Of a stretch of DNA of 64,000 nt, positions 8,005 through 17,023 are shown piece by piece. A program made the position numbers and the translations under genes. Positions within the stretch are counted from its first letter, which is position 1. Every line of letters starts with the position of its first letter. Origin of the DNA: Cloacibacterium caeni. GTDB lineage: Bacteria; Bacteroidota; Bacteroidia; Flavobacteriales; Weeksellaceae. Location: contig NZ_OU015319.1 in NCBI RefSeq assembly GCF_907163125.1, positions 1,860,001 through 1,924,000 on the forward strand. The letters are read 5' to 3'. Under the pieces are notes generated by a model. That model was not told the DNA's origin, did not search any database, and was given only the letters and a program-made list of their open reading frames with translations.

Positions 8005-8961
8005 TTAATTGTCTTTTGTTTCTAAAATTGTATAAACGGGATAATGATCACTATACCCACCAAGATATCTGGTCCCTGCAAAAGTTCTAAAAGGTCTTCC
8101 TTTAAACTTTTTGTCCCAATTACTTAATTTTTCTGAATTAAAGACTACAGCACTTTTAAATGCTAATGAAGAAATAGGCAAAAAGAAATGATTAGAAAAT
8201 AGAATCTGATCGAACAACAGTCCTTGGTTGTAGTGAAACGTAGAATAGATTTTATTATTGTATAATTCTATGTATGGATTCACTAAGATTTTATCAACTC
8301 CATTGTCATATAATAAATTATTTAGATTTTCTTCAATCGGGTCATCGTTAAAATCTCCACAAATTATTACAGGTTCTTCTTTTTCTAATAATGTAAGAAC
8401 TCTTTCTTTAATTGAATGAAGAATGTAATCTCTTTTGGGTTTGTTTACATCTTTTTCTCTTTTTGAAGGAAGATGTGCCACAAAAACATTGAGCAATTCA
8501 TCATTGTATTTCAATTTACAAAAAAGAACATCTCTGGTTGTATCATAATACTCATCTTGTTCTTCATTCACTCCTTCGAAAATAAAAGAAATGGCTTCAG
8601 AATCTACTAATTCTATTTTTCTCTTATCGTACAGAAGCGCTGTATCTACGCCTCTTTCATCTAAAGAATTATAATGAACAAAATCATAATTTTGTAGGGG
8701 CTCTTGTTGAATTAAGTCTTGTAAAACCTCTTCATTATTCACTTCACATAAACCTACAATCATCGGAAGCACCTCTTCTTTTTCTTCGATAAGCCTAAAA
8801 ACATTGGCAATTTTTCGAAGTTTATTCTGATACTTTCTTTCGTCCCAATTCCTTAATCCAGAAATGGTAGGATCTAAAAAATGTTTTGGTTTAGGGTCTG
8901 GAGAAAACAAGTTTTCTACATTATAGAACATGACAAGTTCTTTTTTCAAAAAATTCTCCAT
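8005..8961 (-). CDS. Endonuclease/exonuclease/phosphatase family protein
   Basis: A metal-dependent phosphoesterase fold. FYNVENLF near the N terminus carries the metal-binding Asn, GLCEVNNEEV has the catalytic Glu, VAHLPS follows, ICGDFNDDP holds the Asp-Asn pair, and GGYSDHYPV the final Asp-His pair. No signal peptide is visible, so it is probably cytoplasmic. Members cleave DNA, RNA, phospholipids or nucleotides; the substrate here is unknown. A later start at Met11 (MFYNVENLF) is possible. It ends seven bases before the Lrp gene on the same strand. Confidence 0.85.
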   Translation of the reverse strand: MENFLKKELVMFYNVENLFSPDPKPKHFLDPTISGLRNWDERKYQNKLRKIANVFRLIEEKEEVLPMIVGLCEVNNEEVLQDLIQQEPLQNYDFVHYNSLDERGVDTALLYDKRKIELVDSEAISFIFEGVNEEQDEYYDTTRDVLFCKLKYNDELLNVFVAHLPSKREKDVNKPKRDYILHSIKERVLTLLEKEEPVIICGDFNDDPIEENLNNLLYDNGVDKILVNPYIELYNNKIYSTFHYNQGLLFDQILFSNHFFLPISSLAFKSAVVFNSEKLSNWDKKFKGRPFRTFAGTRYLGGYSDHYPVYTILETKDN

Positions 8962-9014
8962 AGCCTTGCCTCAATTTTTCGGATTGTAAATTTAGTAAAA
9001 ATAATTTATTATGA

Positions 9015-9695
9015 TTAAAAATCTTTTAATAAGTCTGGTCTTTTCTGCTGGGTAATTTCTATTGCTTTCTGATGTCTCCATTCTTCAATTTTCCCAAAAT
9101 TACCGCTCAAAAGGACTTCTGGAACTCGCATTCCTTTGTAAACCTCTGGTTTAGTATAAATAGGTGGAGAAAGCAAATCATCTTGAAAACTATCCGTCAA
9201 AGCAGATTGTTCATCATTTAAAACGCCTGGCAAAAGACGAATAACAGCATCTGCAACTACACAAGCTGCCAGTTCGCCACCAGTTAGCACAAAATCACCA
9301 ATCGAAATTTCTCTGGTAATGTGTAAATCTCTAATTCTTTGGTCTATTCCTTTGTAATGACCACAAAGCAGAATTAAATTTTTCTTCAGCGAGTAAGAAT
9401 TCGCTATTTTTTGGTTAAAAGTTTCTCCATCTGGAGTTAGATAGATAATATCATCATATTCTCTCTCAGATTTCAACTGAGAAATACATAAGTCTAATGG
9501 TTCACACATCATTACCATTCCAGCGCCACCACCATACACAGTATCATCTATTTGACGATGTTTGTTAAATGCAAAATCACGAACATTATGAAAATGAACT
9601 TCTGCCAAACCTTTTTCCATTGCTCTTTTCAGGATGGAAGTTTTGAAAGGACTTTCTAATAAATCAGGAACTGCACTTATAATATCTATTCTCAT
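9015..9695 (-). CDS. trmD: tRNA (guanine37-N1)-methyltransferase
   Basis: Methylates G37 next to the anticodon of several tRNAs using S-adenosylmethionine, preventing +1 frameshifts. The SPOUT trefoil knot is seen as [30 protein letters not shown] and [15 protein letters not shown]. The N terminus [17 protein letters not shown] is the family start. It overlaps the upstream NADH dehydrogenase gene by four bases (ATGA), implying translational coupling. It is not in the usual rpsP-rimM-trmD-rplS cluster. Confidence 0.95.
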   Translation of the reverse strand: MRIDIISAVPDLLESPFKTSILKRAMEKGLAEVHFHNVRDFAFNKHRQIDDTVYGGGAGMVMMCEPLDLCISQLKSEREYDDIIYLTPDGETFNQKIANSYSLKKNLILLCGHYKGIDQRIRDLHITREISIGDFVLTGGELAACVVADAVIRLLPGVLNDEQSALTDSFQDDLLSPPIYTKPEVYKGMRVPEVLLSGNFGKIEEWRHQKAIEITQQKRPDLLKDF

Positions 9696-10957
9696 TGTTC
9701 GGTTTTATTTTTTTTATTCGGGATGATGATTAAGCGAAGCGAAGAATCTCTATTAATGTAACTCCACATCCAATTGAAGAAAATGGCAAGTTTATTTCTC
9801 ACACTTAAAATCAACATTAAATGAAGAAACATCCAAAAATACCACGCAAAAATCCCTTGAAATTTAAATTTTGGCAAATCTACTACTGCTCTATGTTTCC
9901 CGATGGTTGCCATGCTTCCTTTGTCATCATATTCGTATGGTTGCCATTCATTCTCTGATTTTTTTAAGAAATTTTTAGCCAAATTTTTCCCTTGATTAAT
10001 CGCTACATTCGCTACCTGAGGATGACCATTTGGATATTTTGGGGTTTCCATGTAGGCAATATCTCCTATCGCATAAATATCATCAAATCCTACTATTTTA
10101 TTATATCGGTCTACAATGTACCTGTTGTTTTTAATGGAATTTTCGGTTAATCCTTCAATAATATTACCAGTAACACCTGCTGCCCAAATCACATTATTGC
10201 TCGGAATGATATTACCCGAACTTAGATAAACTCTATCACCATCATAATCCGTAACTCTATCATTTGAGATAAATCTCACGCCCAAATCTTTCAAATATTT
10301 TTCTGATTTTTCTTGAGATTCTTCGCTCATTACCGCCAAAGGTTTTTCGGTAGAACTCACCAGAATAATTTCTAAATCATCAAAATTCATTCTAGGATAA
10401 TCTCTCGGCAAGATTTCTCTTTTCATTTCGGCAAAAGCACCCGCCAATTCCACACCAGTTGGTCCAGAACCTACGATTACGATGTTCCAATTGCCATCAT
10501 CACTTCTGCTTTTTTCAATGATGAGCTTTTCGAAAGTAAGCAAAACATGGTTTCTTATAGAAATCGCTTCCTGAGTATTTTTCATCCCAAAAGCCAAATT
10601 TTCCATTTTTTGATTTCCAAAGAAATTCGTTTTACAGCCAGTTGCAATCACCAATTTATCATAGTGAAAAACATGGTCTTCTGTAATAATTTTATTTTCT
10701 GAAGGAATAATCTGTTTCACTTCCGTCATTCTAAATTGAATATTTTTAGAACGCTGAAAAATCTTTCTAAACGGAAACGAAATATTAGAAGGCTCAATTC
10801 TTCCGCAAGCTACTTGATAAAATAATGGCTGAAACATATGATGATTCGCTTTGTCAATCATCACCAATTTCTTGGTACGATTGCCATTAAGTTTTTTAGC
10901 GAATTGCAATCCTGCAAAACCACCACCGATGACGATTATTTTATCTCTAATTTCCAT
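9692..10957 (-). CDS. ndh: Type II NADH:quinone oxidoreductase
   Basis: A single-subunit, non-proton-pumping NADH dehydrogenase passing electrons to (mena)quinone. The N-terminal FAD fold is [15 protein letters not shown]. The NADH-binding fold is [19 protein letters not shown] near residue 160, and [12 protein letters not shown] is the second flavin-binding segment. The C-terminal stretch [15 protein letters not shown] plus FNWMWSYI is hydrophobic and amphipathic, the usual membrane anchor. It is 421 residues and complete. It shares a short divergent promoter region with a GH25 lysozyme gene and is coupled to trmD. Confidence 0.92.
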   Translation of the reverse strand: MEIRDKIIVIGGGFAGLQFAKKLNGNRTKKLVMIDKANHHMFQPLFYQVACGRIEPSNISFPFRKIFQRSKNIQFRMTEVKQIIPSENKIITEDHVFHYDKLVIATGCKTNFFGNQKMENLAFGMKNTQEAISIRNHVLLTFEKLIIEKSRSDDGNWNIVIVGSGPTGVELAGAFAEMKREILPRDYPRMNFDDLEIILVSSTEKPLAVMSEESQEKSEKYLKDLGVRFISNDRVTDYDGDRVYLSSGNIIPSNNVIWAAGVTGNIIEGLTENSIKNNRYIVDRYNKIVGFDDIYAIGDIAYMETPKYPNGHPQVANVAINQGKNLAKNFLKKSENEWQPYEYDDKGSMATIGKHRAVVDLPKFKFQGIFAWYFWMFLHLMLILSVRNKLAIFFNWMWSYINRDSSLRLIIIPNKKNKTEQ

Positions 10958-10967
10958 AAGATTCTGG

Positions 10968-10975
10968 CAAAATTA
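10968..10975 (-). promoter_or_regulatory. -7 box TAATTTTG of ndh
   Basis: Perfect TAnnTTTG on the minus strand, ten bases before the ndh ATG. It allows only a very short leader. No TTG at the correct distance. Confidence 0.5.
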
Positions 10976-10998
10976 CTGAATTTATTTTCTAAAAATTT

Positions 10999-11006
10999 TA
11001 CTTTTG
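10999..11006 (+). promoter_or_regulatory. -7 box TACTTTTG of the GH25 lysozyme gene
   Basis: Perfect TAnnTTTG, eight bases before the chosen ATG at 11015. It faces the ndh box 24 bases away on the opposite strand, so the two divergent promoters would compete or be co-regulated. Confidence 0.5.
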
Positions 11007-11014
11007 CAAAACTT

Positions 11015-11878
11015 ATGTCAAAAACCAATCCAAAAGCTACCAAAAGAAAAAAAATCTATAAAACCAGACGAAAAAATTATCTTTTTCGCAGATATATTTT
11101 GTTGGCTATTTTAGGATTAACCTTGCTCGGAACTGGGCTTTACCTCAGAGACAAAGTGGCATTTTATTACGCCATGTATTTTGAGAAATTTGTACATAAA
11201 AATTTAAAAAATTCTGAAGAAGAAACCGCAAGAATCAACAAAATAGTCACGGAATATAATGACAAAATTTTTGGTTTCGACATTTCTCATTATCAGCACA
11301 AACGAGACATAAAATGGGACAGCCTCACTATAGCTAATGGTTCTATCCCGTTGGAATTTGTGATTATGAGAGCTTCTATGGGAAACCGAAAAAAAGATAA
11401 ACATTTTGATGATTTTTGGGAATTAGCCAAAGAAAATAATCTTACAAGAGGTGCTTATCATTTTTATCGTGCAGACGAAGACCCGATTTTACAAGCCAAT
11501 AATTTCTTAGAAAGTGTAAATCTAGAAAGCGGAGATTTACGACCTGTTTTAGACATCGAAAGAATTCCCAGAAGAAAATCTAAGGAAAAACTGATAGAAG
11601 ATTTGAAAGTTTGGTGCAAAATCATAGAAGAAAAATACGGTGAAAAACCCATTATTTACACCTATTACCATTATTATAAAGATTATTTGCGAGGCGAATT
11701 TGATGATTATCCACTTTGGTTAGCCAACTACAATGATGTTTTAGTTCCTTCGGAAGAAGACTCATGGAAAATGTGGCAATTCACGGAAAAAGGCATCGTA
11801 AAAGGAATTAATGTAAAAGTAGACCTTAATATTTACAACGGAAATTCTTGGAGTTTCAGCGAATTAAAACTTGATTAA
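11015..11878 (+). CDS. Membrane-anchored GH25 lysozyme (N-acetylmuramidase)
   Basis: A basic N terminus (residues 1-26) and one transmembrane segment (about 27-45) precede a GH25 domain from about residue 85. The active-site motifs are FGFDISHYQ (Asp89) and VLDIE (Asp180, Glu182). YTYYHYYKDYL, PLWLANYND and WKMWQFTEKG are the later conserved strands. It should cut the MurNAc-GlcNAc bond of peptidoglycan in the periplasm as a housekeeping remodelling enzyme. Longer in-frame starts upstream exist but read into the promoter, so the ATG at 11015 (MSKTNPKATKRKK) is preferred. It is followed by the HopJ gene after 11 bases. Confidence 0.88.
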   Translation: MSKTNPKATKRKKIYKTRRKNYLFRRYILLAILGLTLLGTGLYLRDKVAFYYAMYFEKFVHKNLKNSEEETARINKIVTEYNDKIFGFDISHYQHKRDIKWDSLTIANGSIPLEFVIMRASMGNRKKDKHFDDFWELAKENNLTRGAYHFYRADEDPILQANNFLESVNLESGDLRPVLDIERIPRRKSKEKLIEDLKVWCKIIEEKYGEKPIIYTYYHYYKDYLRGEFDDYPLWLANYNDVLVPSEEDSWKMWQFTEKGIVKGINVKVDLNIYNGNSWSFSELKLD

Positions 11879-11889
11879 AGAAAAATAAA

Positions 11890-12222
11890 ATGATAGTAGA
11901 ACAATTAAAAAATACACCAGAAGAATTGGTTTTCAGCAACGTAATTGCTTATATAGATGAGCATTACGAATTCACACCCACTAAATTCACTAACGGGAAT
12001 ACGGTAAACGAAGCCAATCAAAACAATGGTTCTTGCAAGGTTTTCAGTTTTGCCAAAATCAACCAACTTTCTAAAGAAGAGACGCTTTTATTATTTAGCG
12101 AGTTTTACAGAGAAGACGTTTTGAAAAATCCAGAAGGAACAGACCACCAAAATATTAGAAATTTCATGAAATTTGGCTGGGAAGGAATTGTTTTCGAAGG
12201 AGAAGCTTTGAAGAAAAAATAA
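11890..12222 (+). CDS. HopJ type III effector family protein
   Basis: A 110-residue protein with the family pattern: an N-terminal helix, IAYIDEHYEFTPTKFTNG, a glycine/asparagine turn NNGSCKVFSFAKI, LLLFSEFYREDVLKNPEGTDHQNIRNFM and FGWEGI. Despite the name, the family is widespread in bacteria without type III secretion and is thought to be a cytoplasmic housekeeping protein of unknown role. It probably shares a transcript with the lysozyme gene. Confidence 0.85.
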   Translation: MIVEQLKNTPEELVFSNVIAYIDEHYEFTPTKFTNGNTVNEANQNNGSCKVFSFAKINQLSKEETLLLFSEFYREDVLKNPEGTDHQNIRNFMKFGWEGIVFEGEALKKK

Positions 12223-12279
12223 ATCTTTCCACAATAAAATTTATTCCCATTTCATTTTTTGTACTTTCGCAACAGAAAA

Positions 12280-12314
12280 AACATCCATCATCTAACATCC
12301 ATCATCCAGCAATC
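12280..12314. repeat. Short dispersed repeat upstream of ABC-F gene
   Basis: Direct copies of AACATCCATCATC in tandem. The 17-base word AACATCCATCATCTAAC is shared with the spacer before the cobalamin adenosyltransferase gene (4184-4200, reverse strand). It ends a few bases before the ATG of the ABC-F gene. A variant -7 box, TACTTTCG, lies just upstream near 12262. Confidence 0.65.
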
Positions 12315-12316
12315 TA

Positions 12317-14203
12317 ATGAACTACGTTTCCGCAGAAAATCTGACCAAATCTTACGGCATCAAAACGCTTTTTAAGAATATTTCTTTCCATATTAATGAA
12401 GGAGACAAAATTGCGATTGTCGCCAAAAACGGCACTGGAAAATCTACGCTTTTGAAAATCCTTTTAGGAAAAGAAATTGCAGATTCTGGCGAAGTAGTGA
12501 TTAATAAAGATGTTCAGGTAGTTTTGTTCGACCAAGAAATTGAGTTTGAATCTCAACTTACTGTGGAAGAATTCATGATGACACTAGATTCTAAGCCTAT
12601 TCAAGCGCTTAAAAATTATCACAAATCGCTTCATTCTACTGACCAAAAATTCATAGAAAAAGCTTTGGCAGAAATGGAAATTCACAAAGCTTGGGATTTA
12701 GAAACCGAAATGAAACAAATTCTTTCGCAGCTAAAAATCACCAATTTAGAGGCGAAAATGGGAACGCTTTCTGGAGGACAAATCAAAAGAGTTGCCCTTG
12801 CAAAACTTCTCACCGAAACCAGAGCAGAACACAGACACGTCTTGCTGATTATGGACGAACCTACCAATCACCTAGACGTAGAAATGGTAGAATGGTTAGA
12901 AAATTATCTTTCTAAAGCCATGATTACTTTGCTTTTGGTAACGCACGACCGTTATTTTCTGGATTCTGTTTGCGACACCGTTTGGGAAATGGAAGACCAA
13001 AATCTGTATGTTCATAACGGAAGTTACGCAACTTATCTGGAAAACAAGATGATTCGAGAAGATAATCTGAACGCTACGATTGACAAAGCCAACAATCTTT
13101 ACCGAAAAGAATTAGAATGGATGCGCCGTCAACCAAAAGCGAGAACCACCAAATCAAAATCTAGAATTGATGCGTTCTACGACACCGAAAAAGTTGCGAA
13201 AACCAATACCAAAAAGCAATCTCTGGAACTCGATTTTGAGATGAAAAGATTGGGAAAAAAGATTTTGGAACTCAAAAATATCAATAAAAGTTATGGAGAT
13301 TTGGTTTTGCTCAAAGATTTTTCATATTCATTTCAACGAGGCGAAAAAGTAGGAATTGTAGGAAAAAATGGAGCAGGAAAATCTACACTTCTCAATATTA
13401 TTCAAGGTTTAGAACCCAAAGATTCTGGCGAAATAGAAACGGGAGAAACCATAAAATTTGGTTATTTTTCGCAAAAAGGGCTTCAATATAATGAAGAAGA
13501 AAGAGTGATTGATTTTATCAAAAATATTTCTGAAAATTTCCCATTAGCGAACGGAAGAACCATTTCTGCATCGCAGTTTTTAAGAATTTTCTTGTTTGAC
13601 GACCAAACGCAATATTCGCCGATTTCTAAACTTTCTGGTGGCGAAAAACGAAGATTGCACTTAATGTATGTGTTGTATCAGAATCCTAACTTCTTGATTT
13701 TTGATGAACCTACCAATGATTTAGACTTGCCAACATTGACGGTTTTGGAAAACTTTTTACAGAATTTCGCAGGTTGTCTCATCATTGTTTCTCACGACCG
13801 TTATTTTATGGATAGAATTGTAGACCATGTTTTGGCGTTTGAAGGCGATGGGAAAATCAAAGATTTTGTAGGGAATTTTTCGGAATATAGAGAATGGAAA
13901 AAGACTGAAATTGGAAGTCCAAAGTCTGACACTTCGACTCCGCTCAGTGTGACAAACCAACAACCAACAACCAACAACCAGCAACCAAAAAAGAAACTCT
14001 CTTTCAAAGAACAGCGCGAACTGGAAACGATAGAAAAAGAAATGCCTGAATTAGAAAAAAAACGTGCTGAAATTCTAGAAAAACTCAATAATCAAGCTCA
14101 TTATGAGAAAATCGCGACACTTTCTGCAGAGCTGGAAAAAGTCTCTGAAAAACTAGAAGAATACGAGATGCGTTGGCTGGAATTACAGGAAATTCTAAAT
14201 TAA
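12317..14203 (+). CDS. ABC-F family ATPase (Uup-like)
   Basis: Two ABC domains in one chain without membrane segments. Walker A 1 is AKNGTGKST, with Ala36 replacing the usual first Gly; Walker A 2 is GKNGAGKS (residues 349-356). Signatures LSGGQIKRVAL and LSGGEKRRLHL, and Walker B LLIMDEPTNHLD and FLIFDEPTNDLD are intact. The C-terminal coiled coil (about 560-628, ETIEKEMPELEKKRAEILEK) fits the Uup type. ABC-F proteins act on the ribosome or branched DNA. The linker at about residues 532-557 (TSTPLSVTNQQPTTNNQQP) is encoded by dispersed intergenic repeats, an unusual in-frame insertion. The stop overlaps the convergent helicase gene by four bases. Confidence 0.9.
   Translation: MNYVSAENLTKSYGIKTLFKNISFHINEGDKIAIVAKNGTGKSTLLKILLGKEIADSGEVVINKDVQVVLFDQEIEFESQLTVEEFMMTLDSKPIQALKNYHKSLHSTDQKFIEKALAEMEIHKAWDLETEMKQILSQLKITNLEAKMGTLSGGQIKRVALAKLLTETRAEHRHVLLIMDEPTNHLDVEMVEWLENYLSKAMITLLLVTHDRYFLDSVCDTVWEMEDQNLYVHNGSYATYLENKMIREDNLNATIDKANNLYRKELEWMRRQPKARTTKSKSRIDAFYDTEKVAKTNTKKQSLELDFEMKRLGKKILELKNINKSYGDLVLLKDFSYSFQRGEKVGIVGKNGAGKSTLLNIIQGLEPKDSGEIETGETIKFGYFSQKGLQYNEEERVIDFIKNISENFPLANGRTISASQFLRIFLFDDQTQYSPISKLSGGEKRRLHLMYVLYQNPNFLIFDEPTNDLDLPTLTVLENFLQNFAGCLIIVSHDRYFMDRIVDHVLAFEGDGKIKDFVGNFSEYREWKKTEIGSPKSDTSTPLSVTNQQPTTNNQQPKKKLSFKEQRELETIEKEMPELEKKRAEILEKLNNQAHYEKIATLSAELEKVSEKLEEYEMRWLELQEILN
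13914..13990 (+). repeat. Dispersed repeats inside the ABC-F coding sequence
   Basis: The word CTTCGACTCCGCTCAGTGTG is nearly the same as the intergenic one near 5178. It is followed by tandem CAACCAACAAC units like those at the 5' end of hemH. All are read in frame as a linker rich in S, T, N, Q and P. Confidence 0.7.
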
Positions 14204-16332
14204 TTTTGCTTCTTCAAAAAGAAATTCCAAAGCAATCTGATTTCGTGAAATTCAAAATCTTTTGGTAAAACTTTTAGCCAATCTTTCAATTCTTCTTGAG
14301 GATTTTCATCAAAAACTTTCTTGAATGTTTCTATTTTTTCGATAGGATAAATTCTTTTCATATCTTCAAAATCCAGAACTCCCTGTTCTGCAATTTTTGC
14401 CATGTGTGAAAAAATAGTAGACACTAGAACTCCCTTTGACAAAGCAATTTCGTTAAGCGTTTTTCCCTGTTCAAATAATTGATAAGATAAAAAATGAGAA
14501 GGAACTTTGGCAATTTTCACCGAAATTTTTTCGTCATTTTTTTCGTCAAAAAGAGGTTTCTCTAACAAGTGAACCTGCTTTAAATCGTTCAAATAATCTT
14601 CTAAATCATCCAGAAAAAGTCGCGTGTCTTCATTGTATTTTTTCATTCCTTTTACGCCTTTTGTTTCGGCATAAAATTCTCTAAATGGTTTAAAAATCTC
14701 TTCATTTACCTTGGTAAAAAAGAAATTTACCGCTCCAGATGATTTGGTTTCTATTTCTTCCCAATTTTCTTGCGTTTGAATGAATTTTCTGGTTTTTGGC
14801 CAAATAAATTTTTCAAATTTCAGGTAAATATCCGTGAGATTTTCGACCGATTTTTTGATGAGAAAATATAAATTTTGAGTTTTTTCTTTGTCTACAAATT
14901 TGCTTTCTTTAGAAGCCTTATTCCAAGTTTCCAAAGATTCTTTAGCCCAAGAAATATCTAAATAACGAAGCACTTTTCTGATGCTGTAATCGTATTTTTC
15001 GGCATGCAAAATTTCTTCTAATCGGTCATTTGCATGAGTCGCATCTTGAAATTCAGCCACTCTTCTGTCGCTGAAAATCACATCGCTAGAAATTTTAGAT
15101 TTCAAAACAATTCCTTCTAAAGTTCTACAGCGCGAAAGTGCCACGTAAACCTGACCAGAAGCGAAAGATTTCCCAGCATCTACAATTAATCGGTCAAAAG
15201 TAAGTCCTTGAGATTTATGAATCGTTACCGCCCAAGCTAAACGAATGGGATACTGCTCGAAACTTCCTAACACTTCTTCTTCGATGTTTTTTTCTGCATC
15301 GAGAGAGTATTTTTTCTGTTCCCAGTTTTCTTTTTTCAGTTTATAATCTTCATCATCTCCATCTATTCTCACCCAAATTTCATCAGCAGACAAGTCTAGC
15401 ACCTCTGCTAATTTTCCGTTGAAATATTTTTTTTCTTGAGTAGCGTCATTTCTGATGAACATGACTTGCGCGCCTACTTTGAGCTCTAGAACTTCTTCAT
15501 TTGGAAATTGAGATTCCTTGAAATCACCAACAATTTTAGCTTTAAACTGATACGTTTTTCCACCTAATTCATTGAGCTTTTTCGTGTTAATATCATCTGC
15601 AATTCTATTGTGAGAAGTGAGATAAACGTAGGCTTCTTCTTTTGGTTCAAAATCTGGAATGTATCTTTCGTGAAGTTTTTCGTAATGTTCCCTAGAAAGA
15701 TTTCCGTCTCTGATTTCATTTAAAATTTCTAGAAAATCTTCATCTTTTTGTCTGAAAACTTCGGTCAATTCCACCGTGAGAAGATTGGTGTTTTTTAAAA
15801 CAAAAGCATCGAAAAAAAATGGCGAAGCATAAAATTGCTTCATAATGTATTCATTTTCGTCTCTTACCACAGGCGGAAGTTGGTACAAATCACCAATAAA
15901 AAGCATCTGAACACCTCCGAATTTTTCTTGATTTCTGCGAATATGGCGCAGCGAAAAATCCATCATATCCAACACATCAGCTCTTAGCATAGAAACCTCA
16001 TCCACAATGATGACTTCTACTTCTCTTAGCAATTTTAGTTTATCTTTTCTGTACTTAAAATGCTGCATTAAATCTGGAATATTCATCGCCAGATTTTCAT
16101 TAATTCGGTCTAAAGTTGGGATAAAAGTTCTGAGTGGAAACCCGAACATAGAATGAATGGTAACACCACCAGCATTGATAGCAGCGATTCCAGTAGGCGC
16201 CACTACAATGTGTTTTTTACGAGTTTTTTTAACGAAATTATTCAGAAAAGTGGTTTTACCGGTTCCTGCTTTTCCTGTGAGGAAAATATTTCGTGAAGTG
16301 TTTTCTACGAGGTCAAAAAGTTGGTTATTCAT
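14200..16332 (-). CDS. PIF1/RecD2-like DNA helicase with C-terminal helix-turn-helix
   Basis: A superfamily 1B helicase. Walker A is GKAGTGKT (residues 20-27), Ia HIVVAPTGIAAINAGGVTIHSMF, Walker B VIIVDEVSML, motif III LFIGDLYQLPPV, and motifs V/VI AWAVTIHKSQGLTFDRLIVD and VYVALSRCRTLEGI. After residue about 420 there is a large accessory region. A C-terminal helix-turn-helix (HFLSYQLFEQGKTLNEIALSKGVLVSTIFSHMAKI), as in RecQ/HTH_40 proteins, probably contacts DNA. A role in replication-fork or G-quadruplex processing is inferred from the PIF1 family. The -7 box lies eight bases before the ATG. Confidence 0.88.
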   Translation of the reverse strand: MNNQLFDLVENTSRNIFLTGKAGTGKTTFLNNFVKKTRKKHIVVAPTGIAAINAGGVTIHSMFGFPLRTFIPTLDRINENLAMNIPDLMQHFKYRKDKLKLLREVEVIIVDEVSMLRADVLDMMDFSLRHIRRNQEKFGGVQMLFIGDLYQLPPVVRDENEYIMKQFYASPFFFDAFVLKNTNLLTVELTEVFRQKDEDFLEILNEIRDGNLSREHYEKLHERYIPDFEPKEEAYVYLTSHNRIADDINTKKLNELGGKTYQFKAKIVGDFKESQFPNEEVLELKVGAQVMFIRNDATQEKKYFNGKLAEVLDLSADEIWVRIDGDDEDYKLKKENWEQKKYSLDAEKNIEEEVLGSFEQYPIRLAWAVTIHKSQGLTFDRLIVDAGKSFASGQVYVALSRCRTLEGIVLKSKISSDVIFSDRRVAEFQDATHANDRLEEILHAEKYDYSIRKVLRYLDISWAKESLETWNKASKESKFVDKEKTQNLYFLIKKSVENLTDIYLKFEKFIWPKTRKFIQTQENWEEIETKSSGAVNFFFTKVNEEIFKPFREFYAETKGVKGMKKYNEDTRLFLDDLEDYLNDLKQVHLLEKPLFDEKNDEKISVKIAKVPSHFLSYQLFEQGKTLNEIALSKGVLVSTIFSHMAKIAEQGVLDFEDMKRIYPIEKIETFKKVFDENPQEELKDWLKVLPKDFEFHEIRLLWNFFLKKQN

Positions 16333-16340
16333 TCTAGGCT

Positions 16341-16348
16341 CAAAAATA
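16341..16348 (-). promoter_or_regulatory. -7 box TATTTTTG of the helicase gene
   Basis: Perfect TAnnTTTG on the minus strand, eight bases before the helicase ATG. The 304-base gap to norC otherwise contains only the norC control region. Confidence 0.45.
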
Positions 16349-16479
16349 GTGAAAAAAAAATCAAGATGTGATGATTTGAGAATTTAGCATTCTGAATATT
16401 TTAAATCTAATTTTTTAAAATTATTGATGTAAAAAATGGAGAAAGATTTAACGATATATAAAAACTATCAAGTTAATAG

Positions 16480-16493
16480 ATGACATAAATCAT
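16480..16493 (+). promoter_or_regulatory. FNR/CRP-type operator upstream of norCB
   Basis: ATGACATAAATCAT has the core TGAC-N4-ATCA of FNR/DNR sites (TTGAY-N4-ATCAA), differing only at the outer bases. Its centre (16486.5) lies about 41-43 bases before the start site expected from the -7 box at 16517-16524. That is the classical class II activator position. It suggests activation by an oxygen- or NO-sensing FNR/DNR-like regulator, which is not encoded in this window. Confidence 0.55.
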
Positions 16494-16516
16494 AAAAAAG
16501 ATATTGACCAAGAAAT

Positions 16517-16524
16517 TAACTTTG
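16517..16524 (+). promoter_or_regulatory. -7 box TAACTTTG of norCB
   Basis: Perfect TAnnTTTG and no TTG at -33, which fits an activator-dependent promoter. The leader of about 110 bases contains an ATTAGAA / TTCTAAT inverted repeat (16564-16585). Confidence 0.6.
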
Positions 16525-16636
16525 CACCAGAATTTTTAAGAAAAATCTTATGAAATCGCCATGATTAGAAAACACCAATTCTAATAATGATTAAGCGATT
16601 GCATATGACCTCTAAAAAAACAATAAATATCTACAT

Positions 16637-17023
16637 ATGAAAAAGATATGGATTTTTTTAACGCTCTTTTTTGCGTTTGCCACTTATTCTTCTTGGATTT
16701 ATACAGGCGCAACAGACTACGGAACCGTAATGACTACCCAACAACAATTGGGTAAAAAAATATATCAAGAGTACAATTGTCAATCTTGCCATCAGATTTT
16801 TGGTTTAGGAGGTTATTTAGGTCCAGAACTTACTACTGCTATTTCAGATAAAACTCGTGGAGAAGCCTACGTAAAAGCTTTTATAGAAAATGGAGGCGGA
16901 ACCAGAATGCCTAATTTTCATTTCAGTAAAGAACAAACAGAAGCATTGGTAGATTATTTAAAATATGTAGACGCAAATGCTTTTTCTTATAAAAACACTA
17001 CACCAAATGAAACTGAAAAATAA
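16637..17023 (+). CDS. norC: Nitric oxide reductase cytochrome c subunit
   Basis: An N-terminal uncleaved membrane anchor (about residues 4-22) is followed by a periplasmic cytochrome c domain. The heme c site is CQSCH (Cys48, Cys51, His52) and the likely axial methionine is Met91 in GGTRMPNF. It passes electrons to NorB for reduction of two NO to N2O. The 128-residue length is usual for NorC. The norB start lies inside its last codons (17-base overlap), so the two are translationally coupled. It is the first gene after an FNR-type operator. Confidence 0.93.
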   Translation: MKKIWIFLTLFFAFATYSSWIYTGATDYGTVMTTQQQLGKKIYQEYNCQSCHQIFGLGGYLGPELTTAISDKTRGEAYVKAFIENGGGTRMPNFHFSKEQTEALVDYLKYVDANAFSYKNTTPNETEK

